Assembly: GCA_028822575.1 (NCBI GenBank)
Contig: JAPKDN010000139.1
Span: forward strand, 1-7,696
Length of the DNA: 7,696 nt
From: Alphaproteobacteria bacterium
GTDB lineage: Bacteria > Pseudomonadota > Alphaproteobacteria > Thalassobaculales > Thalassobaculaceae
Direction of reading: 5' to 3'
The notes under the pieces were generated by a model. It ran no database searches, was not told the DNA's origin, and worked only from the letters and a program-made list of their open reading frames with translations. This document shows positions 1-5,588 of this stretch, piece after piece (the first letter of the stretch is position 1; the number at the start of each line of letters is the position of its first letter). The translations under genes and the position numbers were made by a program.

Positions 1-702
1 GACGGTACGGTATACGCCACGGCGCAAGGGCCGATCTCGATTGGTGGTTTCAACCTCGGCGGCGGAGCTGCTGGATCGGTGCGCAAGAATCACACGGTGG
101 TAGGTGCGGTGCCGAACGGGGGAATCGTAGTTGAGGAAATGTTCAAACAGGAAGAACTGGATAAGGATGTAACGCTAATGTTGTACGATGCGGATTGGAC
201 GACGGCCTCGCGTGTGGCCTTCGCCATCGGTGAGCACTTCGGCGAGGGGGACTTGGCGCATGCGATGGACCCGGGAACGATTGTGGTGGCACTTAACTCC
301 ATGCGCGGTCAACCTGACGCGATCGTCGATTTCGTCGCCGAGTTGGAAAAGGTCGAAGTGATCCCCGATCTGCCAGCCAGGGTAGTCGTCAACGAACGCA
401 CCGGCACGGTGATTATCGGCGAGAACGTATCGGTTTCGGCTGTGGCTATGTCGCATGGTAGTCTCCAACTAAAGATCCCCGGTGATGACGGTGGCGATGC
501 TTTCGGTGGCGAGGCCGAAGTAGTCGAGGAGCCCGATCGCCTGCATCCGATCATCAATTCGTTCGACGTCGGGGCTATGCCCACGGTGCGGGAATTGGTG
601 CGCAATCTCAACGCATTGGGTGTTACCCCGCGCGATTTGATCTCGATTTTGCAGGCGTTGAAGACGGCCGGTGCATTACGCGCCGAATTGATCATCCAGT
701 AG
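1..702 (+). CDS. flgI: Flagellar P-ring protein FlgI (5' end missing)
   Basis: FlgI forms the P ring around the rod in the periplasmic peptidoglycan layer. The frame is open from base 1, so the gene begins left of the window; 233 residues are visible, against roughly 350-370 for the whole family. The first visible residues, DGTVYATAQGPISIGGF, are a typical FlgI segment, followed by the usual KNHTVVGAVPNGGIV. The C-terminus has the family's signature end, with LNALGVTPRDLISILQALK followed by AGALRAELIIQ. A GTG at 79 begins a shorter apparent ORF but lies inside the conserved domain and is not the start. The N-terminal signal peptide expected for FlgI is outside the window. A glycine- and acid-rich stretch (GDDGGDAFGGEAE) around visible residues 161-173 is a plausible loop. 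It ends just before flgJ, and its stop codon overlaps the flgJ Shine-Dalgarno, so the two are almost certainly co-transcribed. Confidence 0.96.
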   Translation, partial: DGTVYATAQGPISIGGFNLGGGAAGSVRKNHTVVGAVPNGGIVVEEMFKQEELDKDVTLMLYDADWTTASRVAFAIGEHFGEGDLAHAMDPGTIVVALNSMRGQPDAIVDFVAELEKVEVIPDLPARVVVNERTGTVIIGENVSVSAVAMSHGSLQLKIPGDDGGDAFGGEAEVVEEPDRLHPIINSFDVGAMPTVRELVRNLNALGVTPRDLISILQALKTAGALRAELIIQ

Positions 703-717
703 GAGGATGGCGACGTG
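701..717 (+). promoter_or_regulatory. Shine-Dalgarno and GTG start of flgJ
   Basis: A perfect AGGAGG at 701-706 lies 8 bases before GTG at 715. An in-frame ATG at 727 would be 20 bases away, too far for this site, so GTG is the supported start. The ATG at 707 meets a stop after three codons. The Shine-Dalgarno overlaps the flgI stop codon, which suggests translational coupling. Confidence 0.8.
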
Positions 718-1149
718 AACGATTTAATGAACATTGCGACATCGCTGAAGGGGACGAATTTCACGGGTAAGCAGAAGACGGTGGATGTCAAATCGTTTCG
801 GGGGGCCGAGACCATCGAGGAGCGGCGCGAAGCGCTCAGGGAGTCGGCCAAGCAGTTCGAGGCGGTCTTCGTTCACCAGATGATCTCGGCGATGCGTAAG
901 ACCGTTAGCGAATCGAGTCTGACGCCCAAGAGCAATGGCCAGAAGATTTTTGAAAGCATGTTGGATGAGGAGTGGAGTAAGAAACTGGTGAATAAATCCG
1001 GGTCAGGGAGTCTGAGCGAGATACTCTATCGGCAATTGAGCGCCAATATGGGGCTTGACGAGGCGGAAGACAGCGCCAAAACGCAGGATCAGTTGTGGCC
1101 TGCTCCGCCACCGGTGTTGCCAATAAAAAATAACGGAACACAGAAATGA
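715..1149 (+). CDS. flgJ: Rod-binding protein FlgJ, single-domain form
   Basis: This 144-residue protein matches the N-terminal rod-binding domain of FlgJ, the periplasmic scaffold for rod assembly. The core lies at about residues 41-108: an LRESAKQFEAVFVHQM helix, MRKTV, then QKIFESMLDEEWSKKL and a final LSEILYRQLS. Enterobacterial and beta-proteobacterial FlgJ is about 300 residues long because it carries a second glucosaminidase domain that cuts peptidoglycan. That domain is absent here and no frame downstream restores it, since flgN follows directly. Single-domain FlgJ is known in alpha-, delta- and epsilon-proteobacteria and others, where a separate lytic enzyme is needed. The C-terminal tail (about 113-144) is rich in Asp, Pro and Lys and looks disordered. 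Start: GTG supported by the AGGAGG at 701-706. The stop overlaps the flgN start by four bases (ATGA). Confidence 0.9.
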   Translation: MNDLMNIATSLKGTNFTGKQKTVDVKSFRGAETIEERREALRESAKQFEAVFVHQMISAMRKTVSESSLTPKSNGQKIFESMLDEEWSKKLVNKSGSGSLSEILYRQLSANMGLDEAEDSAKTQDQLWPAPPPVLPIKNNGTQK

Positions 1150-1649
1150 ATGACCCGGTATTGATAGAGTTGATCGCAGTGATCAACGAGGAAGTGCGCA
1201 CCTTCCATCGGTTGCTGACATCACTGCAGGAAGAGCAACGGGTCATCATCGAAGACGACTTGGAAGGCATCGAGGAGATTGTCGCCGAGCAACGGCAGTT
1301 GGCCGTCTACGCCCACCAGATCGAAGCTCGGCGCATCCAATTGGTCAAAGAGTTGGCGTTGTGCCTGGATTTGCAGCCCGATAACGTGAGCTTGAGCCGT
1401 TTGGTGGAAGTGTTAGAAGGACCGCACAGCGAGGAGTTGGCGAATATGCGCGGACAATTACTCGAGCTCAACAGCCAGATTCGCGCGACCAGCGAAAACA
1501 ATGCTTTTCTCATCCGTCAGTCGCTGCGTTATACTGACCGTTGCCTAGATATTCTCACAGGGCAACAGGTCGAGCGCCGCGTTTACGGGCAATTCGGCAA
1601 AGCCAAACGCAGCGCCGGCGAGCGTTCGCTATTGAACCAGACCGCCTGA
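1146..1649 (+). CDS. flgN: FlgN-type export chaperone for FlgK/FlgL
   Basis: FlgN binds the hook-filament junction proteins FlgK and FlgL in the cytoplasm and delivers them to the flagellar export apparatus. The 167-residue product is predicted to be almost entirely helical. It carries the FlgN-like pattern of an N-terminal helix (LIELIAVINEEVRTFHRLL), a charged second helix around EDDLEGIEEIVAEQ, and repeated Leu/Gln heptad-like spacing to about residue 125. The C-terminal part (about 130-167) is basic, including YTDRCLDILTG. Sequence conservation in this family is weak, so the call leans on length, helical character and position directly before flgK and flgL, its expected clients. The start is fixed by an ATGA overlap with the flgJ stop; only a weak GGA precedes it, consistent with translational coupling. 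No flgM anti-sigma gene lies between flgJ and flgN, where it often sits. Confidence 0.83.
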   Translation: MNDPVLIELIAVINEEVRTFHRLLTSLQEEQRVIIEDDLEGIEEIVAEQRQLAVYAHQIEARRIQLVKELALCLDLQPDNVSLSRLVEVLEGPHSEELANMRGQLLELNSQIRATSENNAFLIRQSLRYTDRCLDILTGQQVERRVYGQFGKAKRSAGERSLLNQTA

Positions 1650-1659
1650 GGAAACAAGC

Positions 1660-3084
1660 ATGGCCATCACTTCATCCGCAAGCCACGGCATCGAGATCGG
1701 CCGCCGCGCCCTCCAGGCGCAACAGGCGTCGCTCAACGCGACCGGGCACAATATCGCCAACGTCAACACGCCGGGTTTCTCGCGGCGTCAGGTTCGTTTG
1801 GAAAATGCCATCTCCAGTGGGCAGAACGGTATTGGATCCGGTGTCGACCTGGAGGGGGTGGCCCGCCAGCGCAGTCGTTTCATCGATGCACAGATGCGGG
1901 TGCAGCAGCAGGTCTTGGGTCGTTGGGAGGTTTTAGAGAGCGCGATCGGCACTATCGAGGCGGTGTTCAATGAGCCGGCTGGTGCGGGGTCGAGCGAGGC
2001 GGGAACGATTTTCAACGAGCCGTCGGGTTTGGGGCTTTCGGGTTCGTTCAGCCGCTTTTGGAACGCCTGGCAGGATTTGGCGAATGTACCTGAAAGTGGT
2101 GCGGCCCGCGCGGTGGTGCGGCAAGAGGCCGATTTCATGGTGACCACGCTGCACCAGTATCACGACAAGCTGCGCGATGCCCGCAATGGGATGGACGCGG
2201 ATGTAATGGACGAGGTCTCCGATATCAACGAGATGCTCGACCAGTTGGCCGATATCAATTCGCAAGTGCCACGCGCCTCTTTTGATGGCGGGGATGCTGG
2301 CGACCTGAAGGACCGGCGCGATTTGATCATCGACGAGTTGTCGCGGCGGGTGGATATTTCCCTGACGGAGAGCGACAATGGCCAGATTTCGGTATTGTTG
2401 GCCGGGCACAATCTCTTGCAAGGGGACCATGTTGTTCACTTGCAGGTACGTCAGACGGTCGATGATGGTACGTCGGTCAGTCAGGTCCACTACGCGGACG
2501 ACGGGACACGGGCACGGATCAGCGAAGGCCGCTTGCGCGGTCTGATCGAGGTCCGTGACAATGTCGTGCCAAAGTTGTTGACGAACCTCGACGAGATGGC
2601 GGCGGGCTTGGTCACTGAGATCAATGCTTTGCATCGCACGGGCTTCGGCAAGGACGGCGGAACGGGCGTCAATTTTTTTGATCCAGGTAAGATTGACGCT
2701 AGTAATATCGCTGTCGACAACGCCATCCTGTCGAATCTCAATAATATCGCCGCCTCGGCCGATGGCAATACAGGTGATAATGGTATGGCTCTGGCGCTGA
2801 GCAGTTTGCGCAATGGCAATATTCTCTCCGACGGCACTCAGACGATGGAGGGGTTTTACTACGAGATGTTGGGCGAAGTCGGGGCGTTGAGCGGCGAAGC
2901 GCAGACCATGGCCGAGAACCACAGATTGTTTTCCTCGCAGATCGAGAATCGTCGCCAAAGCGTGCAGGGCGTTTCGCTCAACGACGAGGCATCGCAGTTG
3001 ATGCTTTTTCAACGCGCCTATCAGGCGGCGGCACGTACAGTGTCGATCATTGACGAGTTGTTGGAAGTTACGGTCAACATATGA
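1660..3084 (+). CDS. flgK: Hook-filament junction protein FlgK (HAP1)
   Basis: FlgK is exported through the flagellar secretion channel and forms the first junction layer between hook and filament. The 474-residue product has both conserved ends that make the coiled-coil D0 core. N-terminal residues 10-45 include GIEIGRRALQAQQASLNATG, NIANVNTPGFSRR; C-terminal residues 437-474 begin GVSLNDEASQLMLFQRAYQ and end in DELLEVTVNI. The family segment FWNAWQDLANVPES lies near residue 132. Length is normal to slightly short for the family. An AGGA (1649-1652) overlaps the flgN stop, 7 bases before ATG, giving a clear start. Odd point: the FNEP motif preceding this segment occurs twice, at residues 103 and 118, which looks like a short in-frame duplication. 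A 392-codon antisense ORF across this gene is a shadow of its codon use. Confidence 0.97.
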   Translation: MAITSSASHGIEIGRRALQAQQASLNATGHNIANVNTPGFSRRQVRLENAISSGQNGIGSGVDLEGVARQRSRFIDAQMRVQQQVLGRWEVLESAIGTIEAVFNEPAGAGSSEAGTIFNEPSGLGLSGSFSRFWNAWQDLANVPESGAARAVVRQEADFMVTTLHQYHDKLRDARNGMDADVMDEVSDINEMLDQLADINSQVPRASFDGGDAGDLKDRRDLIIDELSRRVDISLTESDNGQISVLLAGHNLLQGDHVVHLQVRQTVDDGTSVSQVHYADDGTRARISEGRLRGLIEVRDNVVPKLLTNLDEMAAGLVTEINALHRTGFGKDGGTGVNFFDPGKIDASNIAVDNAILSNLNNIAASADGNTGDNGMALALSSLRNGNILSDGTQTMEGFYYEMLGEVGALSGEAQTMAENHRLFSSQIENRRQSVQGVSLNDEASQLMLFQRAYQAAARTVSIIDELLEVTVNI

Positions 3085-3174
3085 TTTGTCGCCGGGAAGT
3101 TCACTGTCCATTAACCGATGGACTTATTTTAAAGAGGCCCCTATATTTGGGGCGTTTGAGCAGGAGATAGCGCC
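3085..3174 (+). promoter_or_regulatory. flgK-flgL spacer: two hairpins and a possible sigma-70-like promoter
   Basis: This is the longest spacer in the flagellar block. It contains a perfect inverted repeat GTCCAT-TAACCG-ATGGAC (3106-3123) followed by TTATTTT, which could be a weak intrinsic terminator. A second, GCCCC-TATATTT-GGGGC (3137-3153), lies just before the flgL ribosome site. A possible promoter is TGGACT (3119-3124), 17 bases, TATATT (3142-3147): four of six and five of six matches to sigma-70 consensus. I see no sigma-28 or sigma-54 element. A clear AGGAG (3162-3166) serves flgL. Each element alone is weak; together they suggest a partial transcript boundary between flgK and flgL. 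Confidence 0.3.
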
Positions 3175-4287
3175 ATGCGAGTCACGACGGGGATGGCAGT
3201 GGGCACCCTGACGAACAATTTAGGCCGCTCATACGAGCGTATCACGCGTTTCCAGAACGAACTGTCTTCCGGTACGCGCCTGAATAAGCTCTCCGACGAT
3301 CCGGCCGGAGTCGAACGCTCGCTGGCGTTGCGCTCGGAACTGCGCAATACCGAACAGTTTCAAAAGAATATTGGCGACGGAGTGGGTTGGTTGCAGTTGA
3401 GTGAGGCGACCCTCAATTCGCTCGAAACACTCTTCGTCGAAGCGCGTGGGCTGGCTGTGCAGGGGGCGACGAGCACTTACAATTCCTCGCAGCGCAACGC
3501 CATCGCCGACCAGGTCGACCAGTTTCTCGAGCACGCCGTTAGCTTGAGCGAAGCTCGCTATCGGGGGCGTTATATATTTTCGGGGACCCAGACCGGCGGC
3601 GTGCCCTATATGCCGAATCGCGATGAGAACGGCAACGCCCTCGATGTCAGGGCTAGCGGCGACGCGACCGGCAGCATTGAGCGCGAAGTGACTGACGGGG
3701 TTATTATGCAGGTCAATATCCCGGGCAGCGAGATTTGGGAAGATCCCAAAGACATCCGGTTGCCTTTGAATACCTTGGCTCGCGGGTTGGGCGCTGAGGA
3801 TCGGGCGCAGTTGGACCAGGTCGTCGGGCAGGACCAACAGCTCGATATGGATCGGTTGAACGCGCTATTGGACGGAACAGAAGTGGTGGACCCGCCGATT
3901 AGCGAGGCGGTACATGAGGTTTTGGTGCAGGCGCGTGACTCGTTTGAGGATCAGCAGACCAACCCATTCGACGTGTTGATCGAACTGCGCGACGCTTTGC
4001 GCGACAATAATGTCGATGACGTGCGGGGCACCTTAAACAAGTTGGCTAATGTGCGCGAGAACATCTCCTCGGTTCGTGGGCTGATCGGCGCCCGGGTTAA
4101 TCGCATGGAGACGACCCAGAACGTGCTCGACCGCATTTCTGTGGAAATGACTTCAATACTGTCTGCCAATGAAGACGTTGATTTGGCTTCTACAATTGTG
4201 AATTTGCGTCAAGAGCAAGATGTATTTCAGGCGGCTTTGGCCTCCGGGGCCTCAGTGATTCCCCAATCGCTGATGGACTTCATCTAA
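3175..4287 (+). CDS. flgL: Hook-filament junction protein FlgL (HAP3)
   Basis: FlgL forms the second junction layer and provides the surface on which flagellin polymerises. The 370-residue product resembles flagellin at its ends. Residues 3-45 (TTGMAVGTLTNNLGRSYERI then LSSGTRLNKLSDDPAGVE) give the N-terminal D0/D1 helix with the typical DDPAG motif. The C-terminus from residue 336 has DLASTIVNLRQEQDVFQAAL and GASVIPQSLMDFI. Residues 127-135 (EARYRGRYIFSGTQTGG region) match the family segment YlFsGtqt. Length is in the usual range for FlgL and clearly different from FlgK. AGGAG at 3162-3166, 8 bases upstream, supports the ATG. The stop TAA overlaps the ATG of a 23-codon ORF that leads into fliW. 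Confidence 0.95.
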   Translation: MRVTTGMAVGTLTNNLGRSYERITRFQNELSSGTRLNKLSDDPAGVERSLALRSELRNTEQFQKNIGDGVGWLQLSEATLNSLETLFVEARGLAVQGATSTYNSSQRNAIADQVDQFLEHAVSLSEARYRGRYIFSGTQTGGVPYMPNRDENGNALDVRASGDATGSIEREVTDGVIMQVNIPGSEIWEDPKDIRLPLNTLARGLGAEDRAQLDQVVGQDQQLDMDRLNALLDGTEVVDPPISEAVHEVLVQARDSFEDQQTNPFDVLIELRDALRDNNVDDVRGTLNKLANVRENISSVRGLIGARVNRMETTQNVLDRISVEMTSILSANEDVDLASTIVNLRQEQDVFQAALASGASVIPQSLMDFI

Positions 4288-4358
4288 TGAGTGATCTCTC
4301 TCCCTCTAGCGCGCTCCCTGCGCTGAACATTTTAGACGAGCGTGAGCTAAGAAAATGA
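4287..4358 (+). CDS. Unrecognised 23-residue ORF coupling flgL to fliW
   Basis: A 23-codon ORF begins with an ATG overlapping the flgL stop (TAATG) and ends with a TGA overlapping the upstream fliW ATG (ATGA). The predicted peptide starts MSDLSPSSALPALNILDE and ends RELRK. It has no signal peptide or membrane segment, and I do not recognise it. It precisely fills the gap between two genes that would otherwise be 67 bases apart. This could be a true small protein, a translational bridge keeping ribosomes on the message, or chance. There is no good Shine-Dalgarno; a GGA at 4275-4277 is weak. The double overlap is the main support, matching the four-base overlap style seen at flgJ-flgN. Confidence 0.35.
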   Translation: MSDLSPSSALPALNILDERELRK

Positions 4359-4846
4359 CGATCGCCGCGTATTCAGGGGATCCTAGGATGAGCGAATCAG
4401 ATAAGGTAACATTTCAGAACGCCAAGTTCGGCGAGGTGACGATCGAACGCGGAAACGTGCTGAGCTTCCCATATGGGTTGCCGGGTTTCGAGCGCCACCG
4501 AGACTATGGACTGGTCGAAGTTGAAGAGGAGGTGCCTTTTATACGCCTTCTGGCCCTTAACGAACCCCGTCTCGCGTTCGTACTGGTCAACCCGATGCTA
4601 TTATGGCCCGAATACGATCCGGACATAGGGCAGGAGGCTTTGCAGAGCTTGGGGATAGGACAGCCCGAGCACTTGGCGGTTTATTGTATCGTAACCTTGA
4701 GCAGCGAACCAGGACAGGTTACGGTAAACCTCAGGGGACCGATCTGTATCAATACCGAGACGATGCAGGCCAAGCAGATGATTTTGGTGGACGAGCGCTA
4801 TCATACTAGGCACTCGATTATGGAAGCTAGCAGTCAGGAAGCCTAG
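4355..4846 (+). CDS. fliW: Flagellar assembly factor FliW (CsrA antagonist)
   Basis: FliW binds CsrA and also flagellin in the cytoplasm. When flagellin is exported, freed FliW sequesters CsrA and lifts repression of flagellin translation (known from Bacillus subtilis and Campylobacter). The 163-residue product has the family motifs FGEVTI (25-30), FPYGLPGFE (38-46), the LAFVLVNP strand (73-80), and VNLRGPICIN (124-133) followed by KQMILVDERYHTRH. The start is uncertain. ATG at 4355 overlaps the stop of the preceding small ORF but has no clear ribosome site. ATG at 4388, twelve codons in, has AGGGGA seven bases upstream and would give 152 residues beginning MSESDKVTFQNAKFGE, closer to usual FliW starts. 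I kept the longer form because of the ATGA coupling. csrA follows 48 bases downstream, its functional partner. Confidence 0.95.
   Translation: MTIAAYSGDPRMSESDKVTFQNAKFGEVTIERGNVLSFPYGLPGFERHRDYGLVEVEEEVPFIRLLALNEPRLAFVLVNPMLLWPEYDPDIGQEALQSLGIGQPEHLAVYCIVTLSSEPGQVTVNLRGPICINTETMQAKQMILVDERYHTRHSIMEASSQEA
4375..4393 (+). promoter_or_regulatory. Possible CsrA-binding site at the internal fliW start
   Basis: GGA occurs at 4378-4380 (inside AGGGGA) and again at 4386-4388, overlapping the second fliW ATG at 4388. The second site, CTAGGATG, resembles the core of the CsrA consensus (ARGGAUG). If 4388 is the true start, CsrA could occlude both the ribosome site and the start codon of its antagonist. 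This rests on short motif matches only. Confidence 0.25.
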
Positions 4847-4854
4847 CGCATTTA

Positions 4855-4880
4855 GGTCGCTTGGAGCGACCGTTTTAATC
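4855..4880 (+). promoter_or_regulatory. Hairpin with GGA loop ahead of csrA; possible CsrA site or attenuator
   Basis: GGTCGC (4855-4860) pairs perfectly with GCGACC (4866-4871) around the five-base loop TTGGA. If the loop's outer T and A also pair, the stem has seven base pairs with loop TGG. GGA presented in a hairpin loop is the classic CsrA/RsmA recognition element. The stem is followed by GTTTTAATC, so it also resembles a weak intrinsic terminator between fliW and csrA. A second GGA (4883-4885) lies in the csrA Shine-Dalgarno AGGGAAG (4881-4887), 12 bases further on. The two GGA elements together suggest csrA autoregulation. Confidence 0.5.
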
Positions 4881-4894
4881 AGGGAAGATTCGTT

Positions 4895-5131
4895 ATGCTC
4901 GTGCTAACGCGTAAAGCAGGCGAAAGCATTGTCATAGGCAGCGAGATCCGGGTCACTGTGCTCGAATTGCAGGGACGCCAGATCCGCCTAGGGATAGAGG
5001 CGCCGTCTGAAATATCGGTTCATCGGGGTGAGGTCTACGAGCGAATCCGCGAGGAAAACGAGCGGGCCGCACAGGGGGACCAGCAAGAGCTCAAGGCGTT
5101 GAGCCAAGCGCTGAAAAAAGGGAGCGGCTGA
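4895..5131 (+). CDS. csrA: Carbon storage regulator CsrA
   Basis: CsrA is a small dimeric RNA-binding protein that recognises GGA in mRNA leaders and usually blocks ribosome access. The 78-residue product starts MLVLTRKAGESIVIG and has the binding-surface residues in their family positions: L4 and R6 in the first strand, and VHRGE at 42-46 with R44. GRQIRLGIEAPSEISVHR is a textbook CsrA segment. The last about 20 residues (from AAQGDQQ) extend beyond the roughly 61-residue enterobacterial form; longer tails are common elsewhere. AGGGAAG (4881-4887) is the ribosome site, 7 bases before ATG. It lies directly downstream of fliW, its antagonist, and directly upstream of a flagellin-like leader, matching the fliW-csrA-hag order of Bacillus subtilis. 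In that system CsrA represses flagellin synthesis, so that is the expected role here. Confidence 0.97.
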   Translation: MLVLTRKAGESIVIGSEIRVTVLELQGRQIRLGIEAPSEISVHRGEVYERIREENERAAQGDQQELKALSQALKKGSG

Positions 5132-5140
5132 ACGAGGTTT

Positions 5141-5161
5141 GTACAGGAGGCTGCAAGGATG
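5141..5161 (+). promoter_or_regulatory. Flagellin-type leader: strong Shine-Dalgarno and two CsrA-like GGA sites
   Basis: GTACAGGAGG (5141-5150) holds a perfect AGGAGG eight bases before ATG 5159. GGA occurs at 5146-5148, within the ribosome site in a GTACA context, and at 5157-5159 in CAAGGATG, overlapping the start codon. CAAGGATG matches the CsrA core CARGGAUG completely. Sites covering the Shine-Dalgarno and the start codon are what a CsrA-repressed flagellin leader needs. No intact long gene follows. Confidence 0.5.
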
Positions 5162-5308
5162 GGTCTGTCGATAAGGATGACGATCGGACGGGAGGGCGTG
5201 CCATCACTTACATGCAGAAGTCCACTAATTTTTACCGAGCACTGGGTTCTAACCCGTGCGAAGCTCGGTTGCGGTACTTGGCCCACACAGGCCATCCCTT
5301 CCACTTAA
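5159..5308 (+). pseudogene. Probable decayed flagellin 5' end (49-codon ORF)
   Basis: An ORF with an excellent ribosome site starts MGLSIR, a typical flagellin beginning, at the place where fliW-csrA operons usually carry flagellin. It stops after 49 codons. Reading on with frame changes, flagellin-like pieces appear in the right order. VPSLT (from 5198) resembles VASLT. QKSTN (from 5215, shifted frame) resembles AQKSL-N. ALGSN (from 5239) and then AKLGCG, after skipping one base near 5257, resemble ALGKSLEKLSSG with the same spacing; LRY follows. This suggests a flagellin N-terminal D0 region broken by small indels. No trace of the rest of flagellin, including its conserved C-terminus, was seen before the glycosyltransferase. 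Alternatives: a genuine 49-residue peptide, or chance similarity, since mixing frames makes short matches easy to find. An error-rich assembly could also mimic indels, though the genes on both sides are clean. Confidence 0.4.
5234..5294 (+). repeat. Two adjacent hairpins in the csrA-glycosyltransferase gap
   Basis: ACCGAGC (5234-5240) pairs over seven bases with GCTCGGT (5263-5269). Inside lies a second stem, ACTGGGT (5241-5247) with ACCCGT (5252-5257), with one bulged T and a TCTA loop; five bases (5258-5262) are left unpaired on the 3' arm. A separate inverted repeat TGGCC-CACACA-GGCCA lies at 5279-5294. No T-run follows either hairpin, so a terminator is unlikely. It overlaps the flagellin-like remnant and may be incidental to it. 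Confidence 0.4.
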
Positions 5309-5588
5309 TTCACCCACAGCAAAGTTCGCAAAAGACCTGGCGCCGTGCCTTTTTGTCGTCGCCATCGATACTAGGTCTTTCCCTATCTCCGACGGCTAAA
5401 ATGGCTATATCTCCGACGACTATCGCTAGCTGTGCGAAAAACCGCAGGCAGGTCCCGTTTGGCAGATTCTGGAGGCCGAATGGGGTAGCAATACCCGGCA
5501 GGCGATCGAGCAGCACTTCATTCGCGATTGCGCACCGGTCTGAATCACAATTGTTATCCGGTCTGTGCTGCTGGGGATCGGGGGCGCG
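5309..5588 (+). other. Stretch without an intact gene; coding-like fragment with stops
   Basis: No complete gene is evident. An 11-base direct repeat TATCTCCGACG occurs at 5384-5394 and 5408-5418, 24 bases apart. From 5430 to the TGA at 5541 one frame reads like protein (for example GPVWQILEAEWGSNTR, then AIEQHFIRDCAPV), and roughly two thirds of its codons end in G or C. It lacks a normal start and is preceded in frame by TAA (5397) and TAG (5427). It is in the same frame as the glycosyltransferase. It may be the tail of a degraded gene; I do not recognise the family. I found no convincing sigma-28 or sigma-54 promoter. The 130-codon frame 5212-5601 has no protein-like features. Confidence 0.35.

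Noticed and set aside
79..81. GTG at 79 as a gene start
   Set aside because: The frame is open from base 1 and the upstream residues match conserved FlgI sequence, so this is an internal codon.
1933..3111. 392-codon ORF on the - strand opposite flgK
   Set aside because: It lies wholly over a well-conserved flgK gene, has no recognisable domain or ribosome site, and is the kind of antisense frame produced by the codon bias of this GC-rich gene.
5234..5269. Bulged hairpin resembling an integron attC site
   Set aside because: It lacks the paired RYYYAAC/GTTRRRY core sites and no integrase or cassette is nearby.
5397..5423. Possible sigma-28 promoter (TAAA ... CCGACGAC)
   Set aside because: The spacing is about three bases too short and the -10 element matches GCCGATAA poorly.
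5458..5476. Possible sigma-54 promoter (TTTGGCAG ...)
   Set aside because: No GC at the required distance from the GG, so the -12 element is missing.
5541..5543. TGA as a recoded codon joining the upstream fragment to the glycosyltransferase
   Set aside because: Two further in-frame stops (5397, 5427) lie just upstream, no selenocysteine-type stem was evident after the TGA, and the GT2 domain starts normally downstream.
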